DNA from: Roseivivax halotolerans
GTDB taxonomy: Bacteria > Pseudomonadota > Alphaproteobacteria > Rhodobacterales > Rhodobacteraceae
Direction of reading: 5' to 3'
NCBI RefSeq assembly: GCF_900115815.1
Contig: NZ_FOXV01000006.1
Span: 178,967 to 242,966 of the forward strand
DNA length: 64,000 bases
The position numbers and the translations under genes were made by a program. Positions within the stretch are counted from its first letter, which is position 1, and each line of letters starts with the position of its first letter. Shown here piece by piece: positions 36,282 through 44,318 of the stretch. The notes below the pieces were generated by a model, which was not told the origin of the DNA, did no database searches, and saw only the letters and a list, made by a program, of their open reading frames with translations.

Positions 36282-38726
36282 TTACCAAGGAACCCGCCAG
36301 ACCGGTTTCGCTGGCGCATCGACCTGCGCGAGCCCGCTCTCGTCCAGAAGGCGCGTGACCTCCTCCTCGATCAGCCGCTCGTCCGCCGATCCCTGGATCG
36401 GCACGCGGCCGGGCTCGAGAAACAGCGGCGCGGCGAGGGGCGTCACCCGCTCGAGCCGCAGCAGGTCGATCCGGTTGCCCACCCGCTGGCACATCTCCCG
36501 AATGCGCGAGAAATCTACGAGCCCGCGCATCGCCTCGGCGCGCGTGATCTCGAGCATCAAGTGGTTGGGATCGTATTTCACCAGCGTATCGTAGAGGATG
36601 TCCGAGGACATCGTCGCCTGCCGCCCGGTCTTGCGCTGCCCGCCCACCTGCCGTTCGATCAGGCCCGCGATCGTGGCCGAGGCGCGGAAGGTCCGCTTCA
36701 TCACCGCGTTGCCTTGCAGCCAAGTGTCGAGCCCGACTTCGAGCCGCTCGAGATCGAAGAGCGGCCGGGGGTCGCTTACTGCGTCCAGCCCCCAGATCAG
36801 CGTCGCGTAATCGGTGGCGACGAAGCCCATCGGCGCGAGCCCTTCCTCTTCCATCCGCTTGGTCAGGAGAAGTCCGAGCGTCTGCATCGCGTTGCGCCCC
36901 GCAAAGCCGTAGACGACCAGTTGCTCGCGCCCGTCATGGGGGAAGCTCTCGATCAGGAGCCGTCCGGGCTCGGGCAGACGGGAGACCTCGCGCTGAAGGC
37001 TCAGCCATTCGGCGGTATGGCCCGGCAGCTCCGGCCAGCGTTCGTTCTGGAACATCCGCACGATCCGGTCGGAAAGCTGCGTCGAGGTGGCGAACTTGGT
37101 GCCCATGAAGGTCGCGATCTTGGGTTTTTGCGCGGCATCCCGGCTGACCTCTACGACCATCTCGCGCAATCCCTCGTAGCGCACGATCTGCCCGCCGATC
37201 AGGAAGGTGTCGCCCTTGCTCAGCGTCGCGGCAAAGCCTTCCTCGACCTCGCCGAGCGGTTTGCCGCCGCGGCCGCGCATGCGGACCTTGAGCGTGTCGG
37301 TGTCCTGGATGGTGCCGATATTCTGCCGGATGCGCGCTGCCGAGCGCGGATCGCGAAGCTCCCAGAGCCCGTCCTCGCGCTGGCGGATTCGCCGCCACTG
37401 GTCGTAGGCCCGAAGCGCGTAGCCGCCCGTCGCGCAGAAATCGAGACAGGCGTCGAACTCGGCGCGCGTCAGTCCGGCATAGGGTCCCGCCGCGTTCATC
37501 TCGACATACAGCATATCGGCATCGAACGGTCCCGAGGCGGCGGCGATCAGGATGTGCTGGCAGAGTACGTCGCGCGGGCCCGGCCCGCGCGGCTCCCCGT
37601 CGAGATCGCGGTCCCGCACCGCCTCGAGCGCGGCCACGCATTCCACCACCTCGAACCGGTTCGCCGGCACCAGGAGCGCCTTCGATGGCGCGTTGTAGCG
37701 GTGGTTGGCTCGCCCGATCCGCTGCACGAGCCGCTTGACGTTCTTCGGCGCGCCGACCTGGATCACCAGGTCCACGTCTCCCCAATCGATGCCGAGATCG
37801 AGGCTGCCTGTGCAGACGATGGCCCTGAGATCGCCGCGGACCATCGCCGCTTCCACCCGCTCGCGCTGGACCCGGTCGAGCGAGCCGTGATGGATGCCGA
37901 TGGGCAGCGCCTCCTCGTTGGCGAGCCAGAGATTGTGAAAGAAGATCTCCGCCTGCGCGCGGGTATTGTGGAAGATGAGCGTCGTGCGGTGCTGCCGGAC
38001 CGCCTCCAGAACCGCCGGGATCGCGTATTTCGCGCCACCGCCAGACCAGGGCGGGCGCTCTTCGGTCACGAGCATGGAGATGTCCGGCTCGGGGCCGGGA
38101 TCCGCCTCGACGATCTCGCACGGGTCGGGATGGCGCGCCATCAGTCGCGCGATGGCGTCCGGGTCATCCACCGTCGCCGACAGCCCGACGCGGCGCAGCC
38201 CTGGCGCCAGCGTTTGAAGCCTTGCCAGCGCCAGCATGAGCTGATCGCCCCGCTTCGATTCCGCGAGCGCATGAATCTCGTCCACGACGACCCGTTTCAG
38301 CCCGGCGAACATCCGGCCCGCATCCTCGTAGGAGGTCAGCAGCGCGAGGCTCTCGGGCGTCGTCAATAGAATATGCGGCGGATCGGCGCGCTGACGCTTC
38401 TTGCGGCTCGCAGGCGTATCGCCCGTGCGGTCCTCGACGCGGATCGGCAGACCGGCCTCCGAGATCGGCGTGGACAGGTTGCGCCTTATGTCGGAGGCCA
38501 GAGCTTTCAGCGGACTGACATAAAGCGTATGCAGCCCCGGCTCTGGACGCTCCGCAAGCTCGGCAAGGCTCGGCAGGAAGCCTGCCAGCGTCTTGCCGCC
38601 GCCCGTTGGCGCGATGAGCAGAAGCGCAGGCGCACCGGCCCGCTCCAGCATGGTCTGCTGATGCGGGTGCAAGTCCCAGCCGCGCGCGTCGAACCAGGTC
38701 TTCAGCGCTGCTGGCAGCTCGGTCAT
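36282..38726 (-). CDS. ligase-associated DEXH-box helicase (Lhr-like, DNA repair)
   Basis: 814 residues. Walker A LIAPTGGGKTLAGFLP near residue 40, DEIH box VVDEIHALAESKRG, motif III GLSATVDDPD, then second RecA domain motifs (HGSLDRVQRERVEAAM, STGSLDLGIDWGDV-like segment CTGSLDLGIDW, and QRIGRANHRY). The C-terminal half (winged helix and Lhr-associated region) is complete to RVPW. Together with PdeM it would form the strand-processing part of the ligase-associated repair system. The start ATG is 38724-38726. Confidence 0.93.
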   Translation of the reverse strand: MTELPAALKTWFDARGWDLHPHQQTMLERAGAPALLLIAPTGGGKTLAGFLPSLAELAERPEPGLHTLYVSPLKALASDIRRNLSTPISEAGLPIRVEDRTGDTPASRKKRQRADPPHILLTTPESLALLTSYEDAGRMFAGLKRVVVDEIHALAESKRGDQLMLALARLQTLAPGLRRVGLSATVDDPDAIARLMARHPDPCEIVEADPGPEPDISMLVTEERPPWSGGGAKYAIPAVLEAVRQHRTTLIFHNTRAQAEIFFHNLWLANEEALPIGIHHGSLDRVQRERVEAAMVRGDLRAIVCTGSLDLGIDWGDVDLVIQVGAPKNVKRLVQRIGRANHRYNAPSKALLVPANRFEVVECVAALEAVRDRDLDGEPRGPGPRDVLCQHILIAAASGPFDADMLYVEMNAAGPYAGLTRAEFDACLDFCATGGYALRAYDQWRRIRQREDGLWELRDPRSAARIRQNIGTIQDTDTLKVRMRGRGGKPLGEVEEGFAATLSKGDTFLIGGQIVRYEGLREMVVEVSRDAAQKPKIATFMGTKFATSTQLSDRIVRMFQNERWPELPGHTAEWLSLQREVSRLPEPGRLLIESFPHDGREQLVVYGFAGRNAMQTLGLLLTKRMEEEGLAPMGFVATDYATLIWGLDAVSDPRPLFDLERLEVGLDTWLQGNAVMKRTFRASATIAGLIERQVGGQRKTGRQATMSSDILYDTLVKYDPNHLMLEITRAEAMRGLVDFSRIREMCQRVGNRIDLLRLERVTPLAAPLFLEPGRVPIQGSADERLIEEEVTRLLDESGLAQVDAPAKPVWRVPW

Positions 38727-38755
38727 GGGAATTGGCGCACCGGAGCCGCGCAGCG

Positions 38756-38823
38756 CCCGCGCCCCTCTTTGGATTGGCGAAAATACCGTGCGGGGGGTCT
38801 GGGGGGCGCAAGGCCCCCCAGCC
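38756..38823 (+). repeat. palindromic repeat, copy A (between helicase and VOC genes)
   Basis: About 68 bp: CCCGCGCCCC, then TTTGGATTGGCGAAAATACC, then a G-run/C-run hairpin (GGGGGG...GGGGGGCG...CCCCCC). It aligns along its full length with copy B at 47979-48046, with only a few substitutions and one or two single-base gaps, although the surroundings are unrelated. Confidence 0.75.
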
Positions 38824-38831
38824 GTGTCGTC

Positions 38832-39419
38832 TCAGCCGCCATAGGGATCTTTCGCGCTGCGATCTTCCGAAAGCGTCTGCTGGCGCCGGGAGACGAGCAG
38901 TTCGATCGCGTCCGCAAGATGGATCTCGGCGATGCTGTAATCGCCGCGTGCCACGCGCATGCGATGCGCCTCGATCATCACGTCCGCATGGGTGCAGCCG
39001 GCGGGCGGCTCGAAGCGGTAGCAGGCCAGTTCGATCAGCAAGCCCAGCGGATCCTTGAAATAGATCGAATCCATGAAGCCACGGTCCTTGGGGCCCGAAT
39101 GCTTGATCCCGCGCTCATCAAGCCGGGTGACGACCTGGCTCCAGACCGCTTTCGAGACGTTGAAGGCGATGTGATGAACGCAGCCGGGATCCGTCGGCGT
39201 CCGGCCATGCACGGGCTTGCGTTTCTCGCTCGTGAAGATGGTGATGAGCCGCCCGTCGCCCGGATCGAAATAGAGATGCCCTTCGTCGGCATCGTCGAGA
39301 TTGGGCTGATCGAAGATGAAGGGCATTCCGAGTATGCCCTCCCAGAAGTCGATCGAGGTTTGCCGGTCCGCCCCGGTCAACGTGATGTGGTGAACTCCCT
39401 GGACCTGTAACTTGCGCAT
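38832..39419 (-). CDS. VOC-family protein (glyoxalase/ring-cleaving dioxygenase type)
   Basis: 195 residues from ATG 39417-39419. The N-terminal vicinal-oxygen-chelate half is QVQGVHHITLTGADRQTSID with the metal His pair, FWEGILGMPFIFDQPN; the second half has HHIAFNVSKAVWSQVV and DPLGLLIELACYRFE with the metal Glu. A C-terminal extension of about 50 residues (DYSIAEIHLADAIELLVSRR) is not part of the fold. Substrate unknown. Unlike the enzyme at the left edge it covers one module pair in 150 residues. Confidence 0.8.
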   Translation of the reverse strand: MRKLQVQGVHHITLTGADRQTSIDFWEGILGMPFIFDQPNLDDADEGHLYFDPGDGRLITIFTSEKRKPVHGRTPTDPGCVHHIAFNVSKAVWSQVVTRLDERGIKHSGPKDRGFMDSIYFKDPLGLLIELACYRFEPPAGCTHADVMIEAHRMRVARGDYSIAEIHLADAIELLVSRRQQTLSEDRSAKDPYGG

Positions 39420-39553
39420 GACGCCCGCCTTCCGATGTGACCCGTTTCCTCTCGCAGGGACATGATAGGGCGCAAGACCCCGCCCGGCGACCGCGTGTTT
39501 TTCTCGACAGGCGTGTTTGGCCCGCGCAAGGTGGAAAGGCCCCTCAAGATGGT

Positions 39554-40288
39554 ATGCCAATGTTCCGGCATCTTGCTTTGCCTGTTTGCCTTGCCGCAGC
39601 GCTCGGCCTTGCGCCGGACGTGGCGCTGACGGCGGGCTGTGCCGAGGATGCGATGATCGTGCTCGACGGGTCAGGGTCCATGTCGGGCATGGGGTTCGAC
39701 CGCAGACGCGACGCCAGGATCGTCGAGGCCCGCGCGGCGCTTGGCGAGGTTCTGCCCGGTATCGAGCGGGTGCGCCGTCTTGGCCTCGTGACCTACGGGC
39801 CGGGAGAGGGCCGCGTCTGCGAGCGCGTCGATCTTGTCTTCCGGCCTGCGCCCAACGCGGCCGGACCGATCCTCTAGCGGGTGGAGGCGCTCTGGCCCGC
39901 GGGCGCAACGCCGCTCACCCGCGCGGTGCGGACGGCGGTGGCGGCTCTGGACGGAGCCGGAGGAACGGTGGTCCTTGTTACCGACGGCAAGGAGACCTGT
40001 GGCGGCAACCCCTGCGCGCTTGCGGATCGCCTGGCGCTCATGCGGCCGGGACTGACGGTTCACGTGATCGGCTTCCGCGTCACCGGAGGCAGGCTGTCGC
40101 GGGGCGACGAGGTCGACCGCGACTATGGTCGCGCGGTCGCGGATGCGCGCTGTCTGGCCGACCGCACGGGCGGGCGGTACATTGACGCGCAGGATGCCGA
40201 GGCCCTGATCGCCGCCCTGCGCGAGACGCTCGGCTGTCTTGCGATCGGAGATGCGACATGGCTGCCGGAACACATTTTCGCACGCTGA
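39554..40288 (+). pseudogene. von Willebrand factor A domain protein, interrupted by an in-frame TAG
   Basis: Signal peptide MPMFRHLALPVCLAAALGLA, then a vWA domain with the MIDAS DGSGSMSGMG. The frame stops at TAG (39875-39877) after residue 107, then resumes in the same frame with VEALWPAGATPLTRAVR, VVLVTDGKETCGGNPC and DRTGGRYIDAQDAEALIAALR. The paralogue just downstream reads straight through the same place (GLIISEIEAL against GPIL-stop-RVEAL), so one nonsense change has split an intact gene of 244 codons. It may be a recent pseudogene, a sequencing error or a readthrough case; I favour pseudogene. Overlaps the paralogue by 31 bases. Confidence 0.75.
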
Positions 40289-40995
40289 GCGTTGCCGCCT
40301 GCCTCGCGCTTGCGGGGACGGGTCAGGCAAGCGAGGTCTGCACCGAGGATGCGGTCATCGTCTTCGACGGCTCGGGTTCGATGTCCGAGATGGGGTTCAA
40401 CAATCTCGGCGAGCCGCGCATCTTCGAGGCCCGCCGCGCCGTTCGGCAGGTCGTGCCCGAGATTGCGCGGATGCGCCGCCTCGGGCTGGTGATCTACGGG
40501 CCGGGTGCGCCCGAAACGGATAGCTGCGACACGGTCGACACCCGCTTCGCGCCGCGCTGGGAGGCCGATGGCCTCATCATCTCCGAGATCGAGGCGCTGA
40601 GACCGTCTGGCGAGACGCCCATCGCGGATGCTGTCGCCCAGGCCGCCGAGCTGCTGCGTTACCGCGAACGACCCGGAGCGATCGTCCTCGTCACCGACGG
40701 CAAGGAGACCTGCGGCGGCGCGCCCTGCCAGCTGGCCGCCGAACTGGCCGCGACGGGAGCCGACCTCACCGTGCATGTCATCGGCTACAAGGTGCGCGGC
40801 GATTTCTTCGCCTGGGAAGGCCAGCCCGGCGACTATGCCGATACCGAAAGCACCGCGCGCTGCCTCGCCGATGCGACGGGCGGCGAATATGTCGGTGCGG
40901 AAAGCGTGGACGATCTCATCGCGGCGCTTCGGGTCACGCTCGGCTGCAATGTCTATGGCGTGCTCGAGCCTCTGCCCGGCGCGCGCGCAGAATAG
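40258..40995 (+). CDS. secreted von Willebrand factor A domain protein
   Basis: 245 residues. Signal peptide (RTLSVAACLALAGTGQAS), then a vWA domain with the metal-binding DGSGSMSEMG, GLVIYGPGAPE, the second MIDAS threonine region (PSGETPIADAVAQAAELL) and LVTDGKETCGGAPCQLAA. Cysteines in TEDAV/TCGGAPC suggest periplasmic disulfides. vWA proteins bind partner proteins through Mg or Mn; the partner is unknown. It is a tandem paralogue of the broken gene upstream, with a GGAG ribosome site inside that gene. Confidence 0.85.
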   Translation: MAAGTHFRTLSVAACLALAGTGQASEVCTEDAVIVFDGSGSMSEMGFNNLGEPRIFEARRAVRQVVPEIARMRRLGLVIYGPGAPETDSCDTVDTRFAPRWEADGLIISEIEALRPSGETPIADAVAQAAELLRYRERPGAIVLVTDGKETCGGAPCQLAAELAATGADLTVHVIGYKVRGDFFAWEGQPGDYADTESTARCLADATGGEYVGAESVDDLIAALRVTLGCNVYGVLEPLPGARAE

Positions 40996-41028
40996 AAAAA
41001 GCCGTCCCGGATCGCTCCGGAACGGCTT
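40996..41028 (-). terminator. terminator of the purine operon
   Basis: AAGCCGTCCCGG and CCGGAACGGCTT form the stem (40999-41028, one mismatch); on the minus strand a TTTTT run follows. It lies 21 bases after the stop of the binding-protein gene and next to the vWA stop. Confidence 0.8.
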
Positions 41029-41049
41029 CTGTCTTGCGGATGGCCGCGA

Positions 41050-42126
41050 TCAGTTCGGGATGTCGCCCGTCAGACCCTCGACGTAGAAATCCATGCCGAG
41101 CAGCGTCTCATCGGTCGCCGTCTCGCCCTCTTCGAGCCAGACCGAGCCGTCCTGACGATTGATCGGGCCGGTGAAGGGGTGGTATTCGCCGGAGGCCAGC
41201 TGCGCCTTCAGCTCCAGCGCTTCGGCCTTCACATCCTCGGGCACCGCGTCCGAAATTTCGCCGATTCCGACCATGCCTTCCTCGATGCCGTGCCAGACAT
41301 CCTGGCTCTCCCAGGTGCCGTCCATGACCGCCTGCACGCGGTCGATGTAATAGGGCGCCCAGTCGTCGATGATCGAGGAGACGCGCGGCAACGGCGCGAA
41401 TTCGGACATGTCCGAGGCCTGGCCGAAGGTGATGACGTTACCAGCTTCCTGCGCTGCAGCCTGCGGCGCGGTGGAATCGGTGTGCTGCAGGATCACGTCG
41501 GCACCGTTCTCGATGAGCGCGCGGGCGGCATCCGCCTCTTTCGCCGGATCGAACCAGGTATAGGCCCAGACGATGGAGAACTCGACATCGGGGTTCACGC
41601 GCTTGGCGTGCAGATAGGCCGAGTTGATGCCCCGGATGACCTCGGGGATCGGGAAGGAGGCGATGTAGCCGATCTTGTTGGTCTCGGTCATCGAGCCCGC
41701 GATGTGACCCTGGATCGCACGGCCTTCGTAGAAGCGGGCGGAATAGGTCGAGACGTTGTCGGCGCGCTTGTAGCCGGTCGCGTGCTCGAATTTCACGTCG
41801 GGGAATTTCTCGGCGACCGCGATGGTCGGATCCATGTAGCCGAAGGAGGTCGTGAAGATAATGTCGGCCCCGGAAAGGGCCATCTGCGTGATCGCACGCT
41901 CGGCATCGGCGCCTTCCGGCACGCTTTCCTGGTAGACGGTCTCGACCGCGTCCCCGAATTCCTCTTCGACGGCAAGGCGTGCCTTGTTGTGTTCGTAGGT
42001 CCAGCCGCCATCGCCGATGGGGCCGACATAGATGAAGCCGGCCTTGACCGGATCGTCCTGGGCGAAGGCCGCGCCCGCGGTGAGCGCGAGCGTCGCGGCG
42101 CCGGCGAGAAGTGTTCTGCGATACAT
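41050..42126 (-). CDS. BMP-family ABC transporter substrate-binding protein (purine/nucleoside)
   Basis: 358 residues from ATG 42124-42126, RBS GGGAGACC. Signal peptide MYRRTLLAGAATLALTAGAAFA, then the BMP fold: VGPIGDGGWTYEHNKARL, ADIIFTTSFGYMDPTIAVAE, PNVKFEHATGY-like motif (PDVKFEHATGYKRADNV) and ISFPIPEVIRGINSAYL. BMP/PnrA proteins bind purine nucleosides or bases. Last gene of an operon that also encodes xanthine dehydrogenase, so uptake of purines for oxidation is the natural reading. Confidence 0.92.
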   Translation of the reverse strand: MYRRTLLAGAATLALTAGAAFAQDDPVKAGFIYVGPIGDGGWTYEHNKARLAVEEEFGDAVETVYQESVPEGADAERAITQMALSGADIIFTTSFGYMDPTIAVAEKFPDVKFEHATGYKRADNVSTYSARFYEGRAIQGHIAGSMTETNKIGYIASFPIPEVIRGINSAYLHAKRVNPDVEFSIVWAYTWFDPAKEADAARALIENGADVILQHTDSTAPQAAAQEAGNVITFGQASDMSEFAPLPRVSSIIDDWAPYYIDRVQAVMDGTWESQDVWHGIEEGMVGIGEISDAVPEDVKAEALELKAQLASGEYHPFTGPINRQDGSVWLEEGETATDETLLGMDFYVEGLTGDIPN

Positions 42127-42169
42127 TATCTTTGGTCTCCCTGTCGTTGGTTGGGTCTTGGCCCCGGCG

Positions 42170-43093
42170 TCAGGCCGAGGCGTGGAACGGTCGTCCCAGC
42201 GATGCGGGCGCGCCATGCGCGCCGCGCGCCGAGATGATCACGAGCACAAGAATGGTTATCAGGTAAGGCGAAGCCGACAAGAGCGCGACAGGCACCGCCG
42301 CGCCTGCGGCCTGCAGGTTGAGCTGAAGCACCGTGACCCCGCCGAAAAGGTAGGCGCCGATCGCAACACGCCCCGCGCGCCAGGAGGCGAAGACCACGAT
42401 GGCAAGTGCGATCCAGCCCGCCCCGGCGGTCATGCCTTCGGTCCATTGCGGCACCCGCACGAGGCTCAGATAGGCCCCGCCGAGCCCGGCGCAGGCTCCG
42501 CCGAAGGCAATCGCCACGAGCCGCACGCGCACAACCTTGTAGCCGAGGGCATGGGCCGCGTCATGGCTCTCACCCACGGCGCGCAGGATCAGCCCGGCGC
42601 GGGTGAATTTCAGGAAGGCCCAGACCGCGAGCACCAGCAGCAGCGACAAGTAAACCATCGCGTCATGCGAGAAGAGCATCCGCCCGAACACCGGCAGGTC
42701 CGACAAGGGACCGAGATCGAGCCGGGGTAGCGTCGGCGATTTCATCCCCTCATAGGGCTTGCCGATCAGCGCCGAGAGGCCCAGCCCGAAAAGTGTCAGG
42801 CCAAGGCCCGTCGCCACCTGGTTCGACAGGAAGAGCTGGGTCAGCACCCCGAAGACCAGCGCCAGAAGCGCCGAGGCCAGCGCCGCCGCCATGAAGCCCG
42901 GCACGGGCGCGTCCGCGTTGACCGCGACGGCGAAGCCGACAACCGCCCCGGTAATCATCATCCCCTCGACGCCGAGGTTCAGGACGCCCGATTTCTCGAC
43001 CACCATCTCTCCGATGGCGGCCAGAAGGATTGGCGTCGCCGAAACCATGACGGACGCGATCAGGAGGACGGGGGAGATCGAGCTCAGGTCCAT
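42170..43093 (-). CDS. ABC transporter permease, BMP/purine type
   Basis: 307 residues, about eight to nine membrane helices. Conserved BPD_transp_2 motifs: EMVVEKSGVLNLGVEGMMITGA near residue 35 and LGYKVVRVRLVAIAFGGACAGLGGAYL. Ends close to the binding-protein gene (43 bases). It pairs with the permease at 43191-44276 to form the channel of the importer. Confidence 0.9.
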   Translation of the reverse strand: MDLSSISPVLLIASVMVSATPILLAAIGEMVVEKSGVLNLGVEGMMITGAVVGFAVAVNADAPVPGFMAAALASALLALVFGVLTQLFLSNQVATGLGLTLFGLGLSALIGKPYEGMKSPTLPRLDLGPLSDLPVFGRMLFSHDAMVYLSLLLVLAVWAFLKFTRAGLILRAVGESHDAAHALGYKVVRVRLVAIAFGGACAGLGGAYLSLVRVPQWTEGMTAGAGWIALAIVVFASWRAGRVAIGAYLFGGVTVLQLNLQAAGAAVPVALLSASPYLITILVLVIISARGAHGAPASLGRPFHASA

Positions 43094-43162
43094 GAGATCC
43101 GCCTTTCACATCTGATCCCGTGGCGCACTCCGCTTGGCATTGCGCTCGTGGCTGCCGCGAGT

Positions 43163-43187
43163 TTCGGTATTTTTACCAACCCAAGAA
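43163..43187 (-). repeat. possible degenerate copy of the palindromic repeat
   Basis: On the minus strand TTCTTGGGTTGGTAAAAATA, then CCGAA, matches the core GGATTGGCGAAAATACC of copies A and B at about 14 of 17 bases. It lies in the 97-base space between the two permease genes, but the G/C-run hairpin is absent. Low confidence as a copy. Confidence 0.35.
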
Positions 43188-43190
43188 CGC

Positions 43191-44276
43191 TCATGCGGTC
43201 GCTCCGAGGTTCAGCCGGACGCGATAATTGGTGAAGACATCGACGCCCAGAAGGAAGAACAGCAGCATCCCCTGGAACAGCTGGATCGCCGCGCCCGGCA
43301 GCCCCAGCATGAGCTGCGCGAGCTCGCCGCCGATATAGGTGAGCGCCATCAGAAGCCCGGCAAGGAGGATGCCAACCGGGTGCAGCCGGCCCAGGAACGC
43401 GACGATGATGGCGGTGAAGCCATAGCCAGAGTTGAAATCGATGGAGATCTGGCCCGCCGGACCCGTCACCTCGAACAGACCGGCAAGCCCTGCCAGCGCG
43501 CCCGCGATCCCAAGGCAGAAGACGATAACGGCCGCCGGGTTCACGCCCGAGAACCGCGCAGCGCGCGGCGCCTCGCCCGAAAGGCGGATGTTGAAGCCCT
43601 GGATGTGCCGCGCCAGCAGGACATACGCCGCGATCACCGCGATAAACGCGGTCAGCACGCCGAAATGCATCCCCGTATTGGCGATGATCTCCGTATTGGC
43701 GACCGCGTCCCAGTCCCGGAAATTGCGGCTGCCCGGAAAGCCCATGCCTTCGGGATTGCGCAAGAGCCCCGAAGCGACGGAGGCGAGGATCGACTCCGCT
43801 ACGTAGACGAGCATCAGCGAGACCAGGATCTCGTTCGTGCCGAACCGCACCTTCAGAAGCGCCGGAATCATCGCCCAGGCCCAGCCGCCAAGTGCGCCAG
43901 CCAGGATCATCAACGGGAAAATGAGAGCGCTGTCCGAGGGATAGAAGGCCAGCCCCGCGCCCGCGCCGCAGATCGCGCCCATGATATACTGACCTTCGGC
44001 GCCGATGTTCCAGATGCCCGCCCGGAACCCCAGCGACAGACCGATGGCGATCAGGATGAGCGGTCCTGCCTTCACGAGAAGCTGCGGGCGGGAATAGGAG
44101 GCGAATTGCGGATTGAAGAGCGGATCCCAGAAGATCGTGCGGATCGCCGTCAGTGGTTCGGCCCCGAGCGCGGCAAAGAGCGCGCCGCCGACGATCATAG
44201 TCAGAAGAACCGCGAGGATCGGCGAGGCCAGCGTCCAGGTGCGCGAGGGCTGCGGGCGTTTCTCGAGACGGATCAT
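43191..44276 (-). CDS. ABC transporter permease, BMP/purine type
   Basis: 361 residues with an N-terminal extension and about nine helices. Motifs: GLSLGFRAGIWNIGAEGQYIMGAICG and the coupling region FSGVNPAAVIVFCLGIAGAL, then GFTAIIVAFLGRLHPVGIL. The N-terminal segment (RTIFWDPLFNPQFASYSRPQLL) is characteristic of the larger of the two BMP permeases. Start ATG 44274-44276. Separated from the ATPase gene by 42 bases. Confidence 0.9.
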   Translation of the reverse strand: MIRLEKRPQPSRTWTLASPILAVLLTMIVGGALFAALGAEPLTAIRTIFWDPLFNPQFASYSRPQLLVKAGPLILIAIGLSLGFRAGIWNIGAEGQYIMGAICGAGAGLAFYPSDSALIFPLMILAGALGGWAWAMIPALLKVRFGTNEILVSLMLVYVAESILASVASGLLRNPEGMGFPGSRNFRDWDAVANTEIIANTGMHFGVLTAFIAVIAAYVLLARHIQGFNIRLSGEAPRAARFSGVNPAAVIVFCLGIAGALAGLAGLFEVTGPAGQISIDFNSGYGFTAIIVAFLGRLHPVGILLAGLLMALTYIGGELAQLMLGLPGAAIQLFQGMLLFFLLGVDVFTNYRVRLNLGATA

Positions 44277-44318
44277 GCGCGATGGCCTTCTGCGCCGAGG
44301 TCGGACGGAATGATCGGG

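Noticed and set aside
35850..38369. 839-codon open frame opposite the Lhr helicase
   Set aside because: Runs through the helicase and pdeM genes with no fold motifs; the minus strand has all helicase motifs in order.
39875..39877. TAG as recoding to pyrrolysine or another amino acid
   Set aside because: No pyl genes or recoding element are seen, and the paralogue has a normal codon, so a nonsense mutation or error is simpler.
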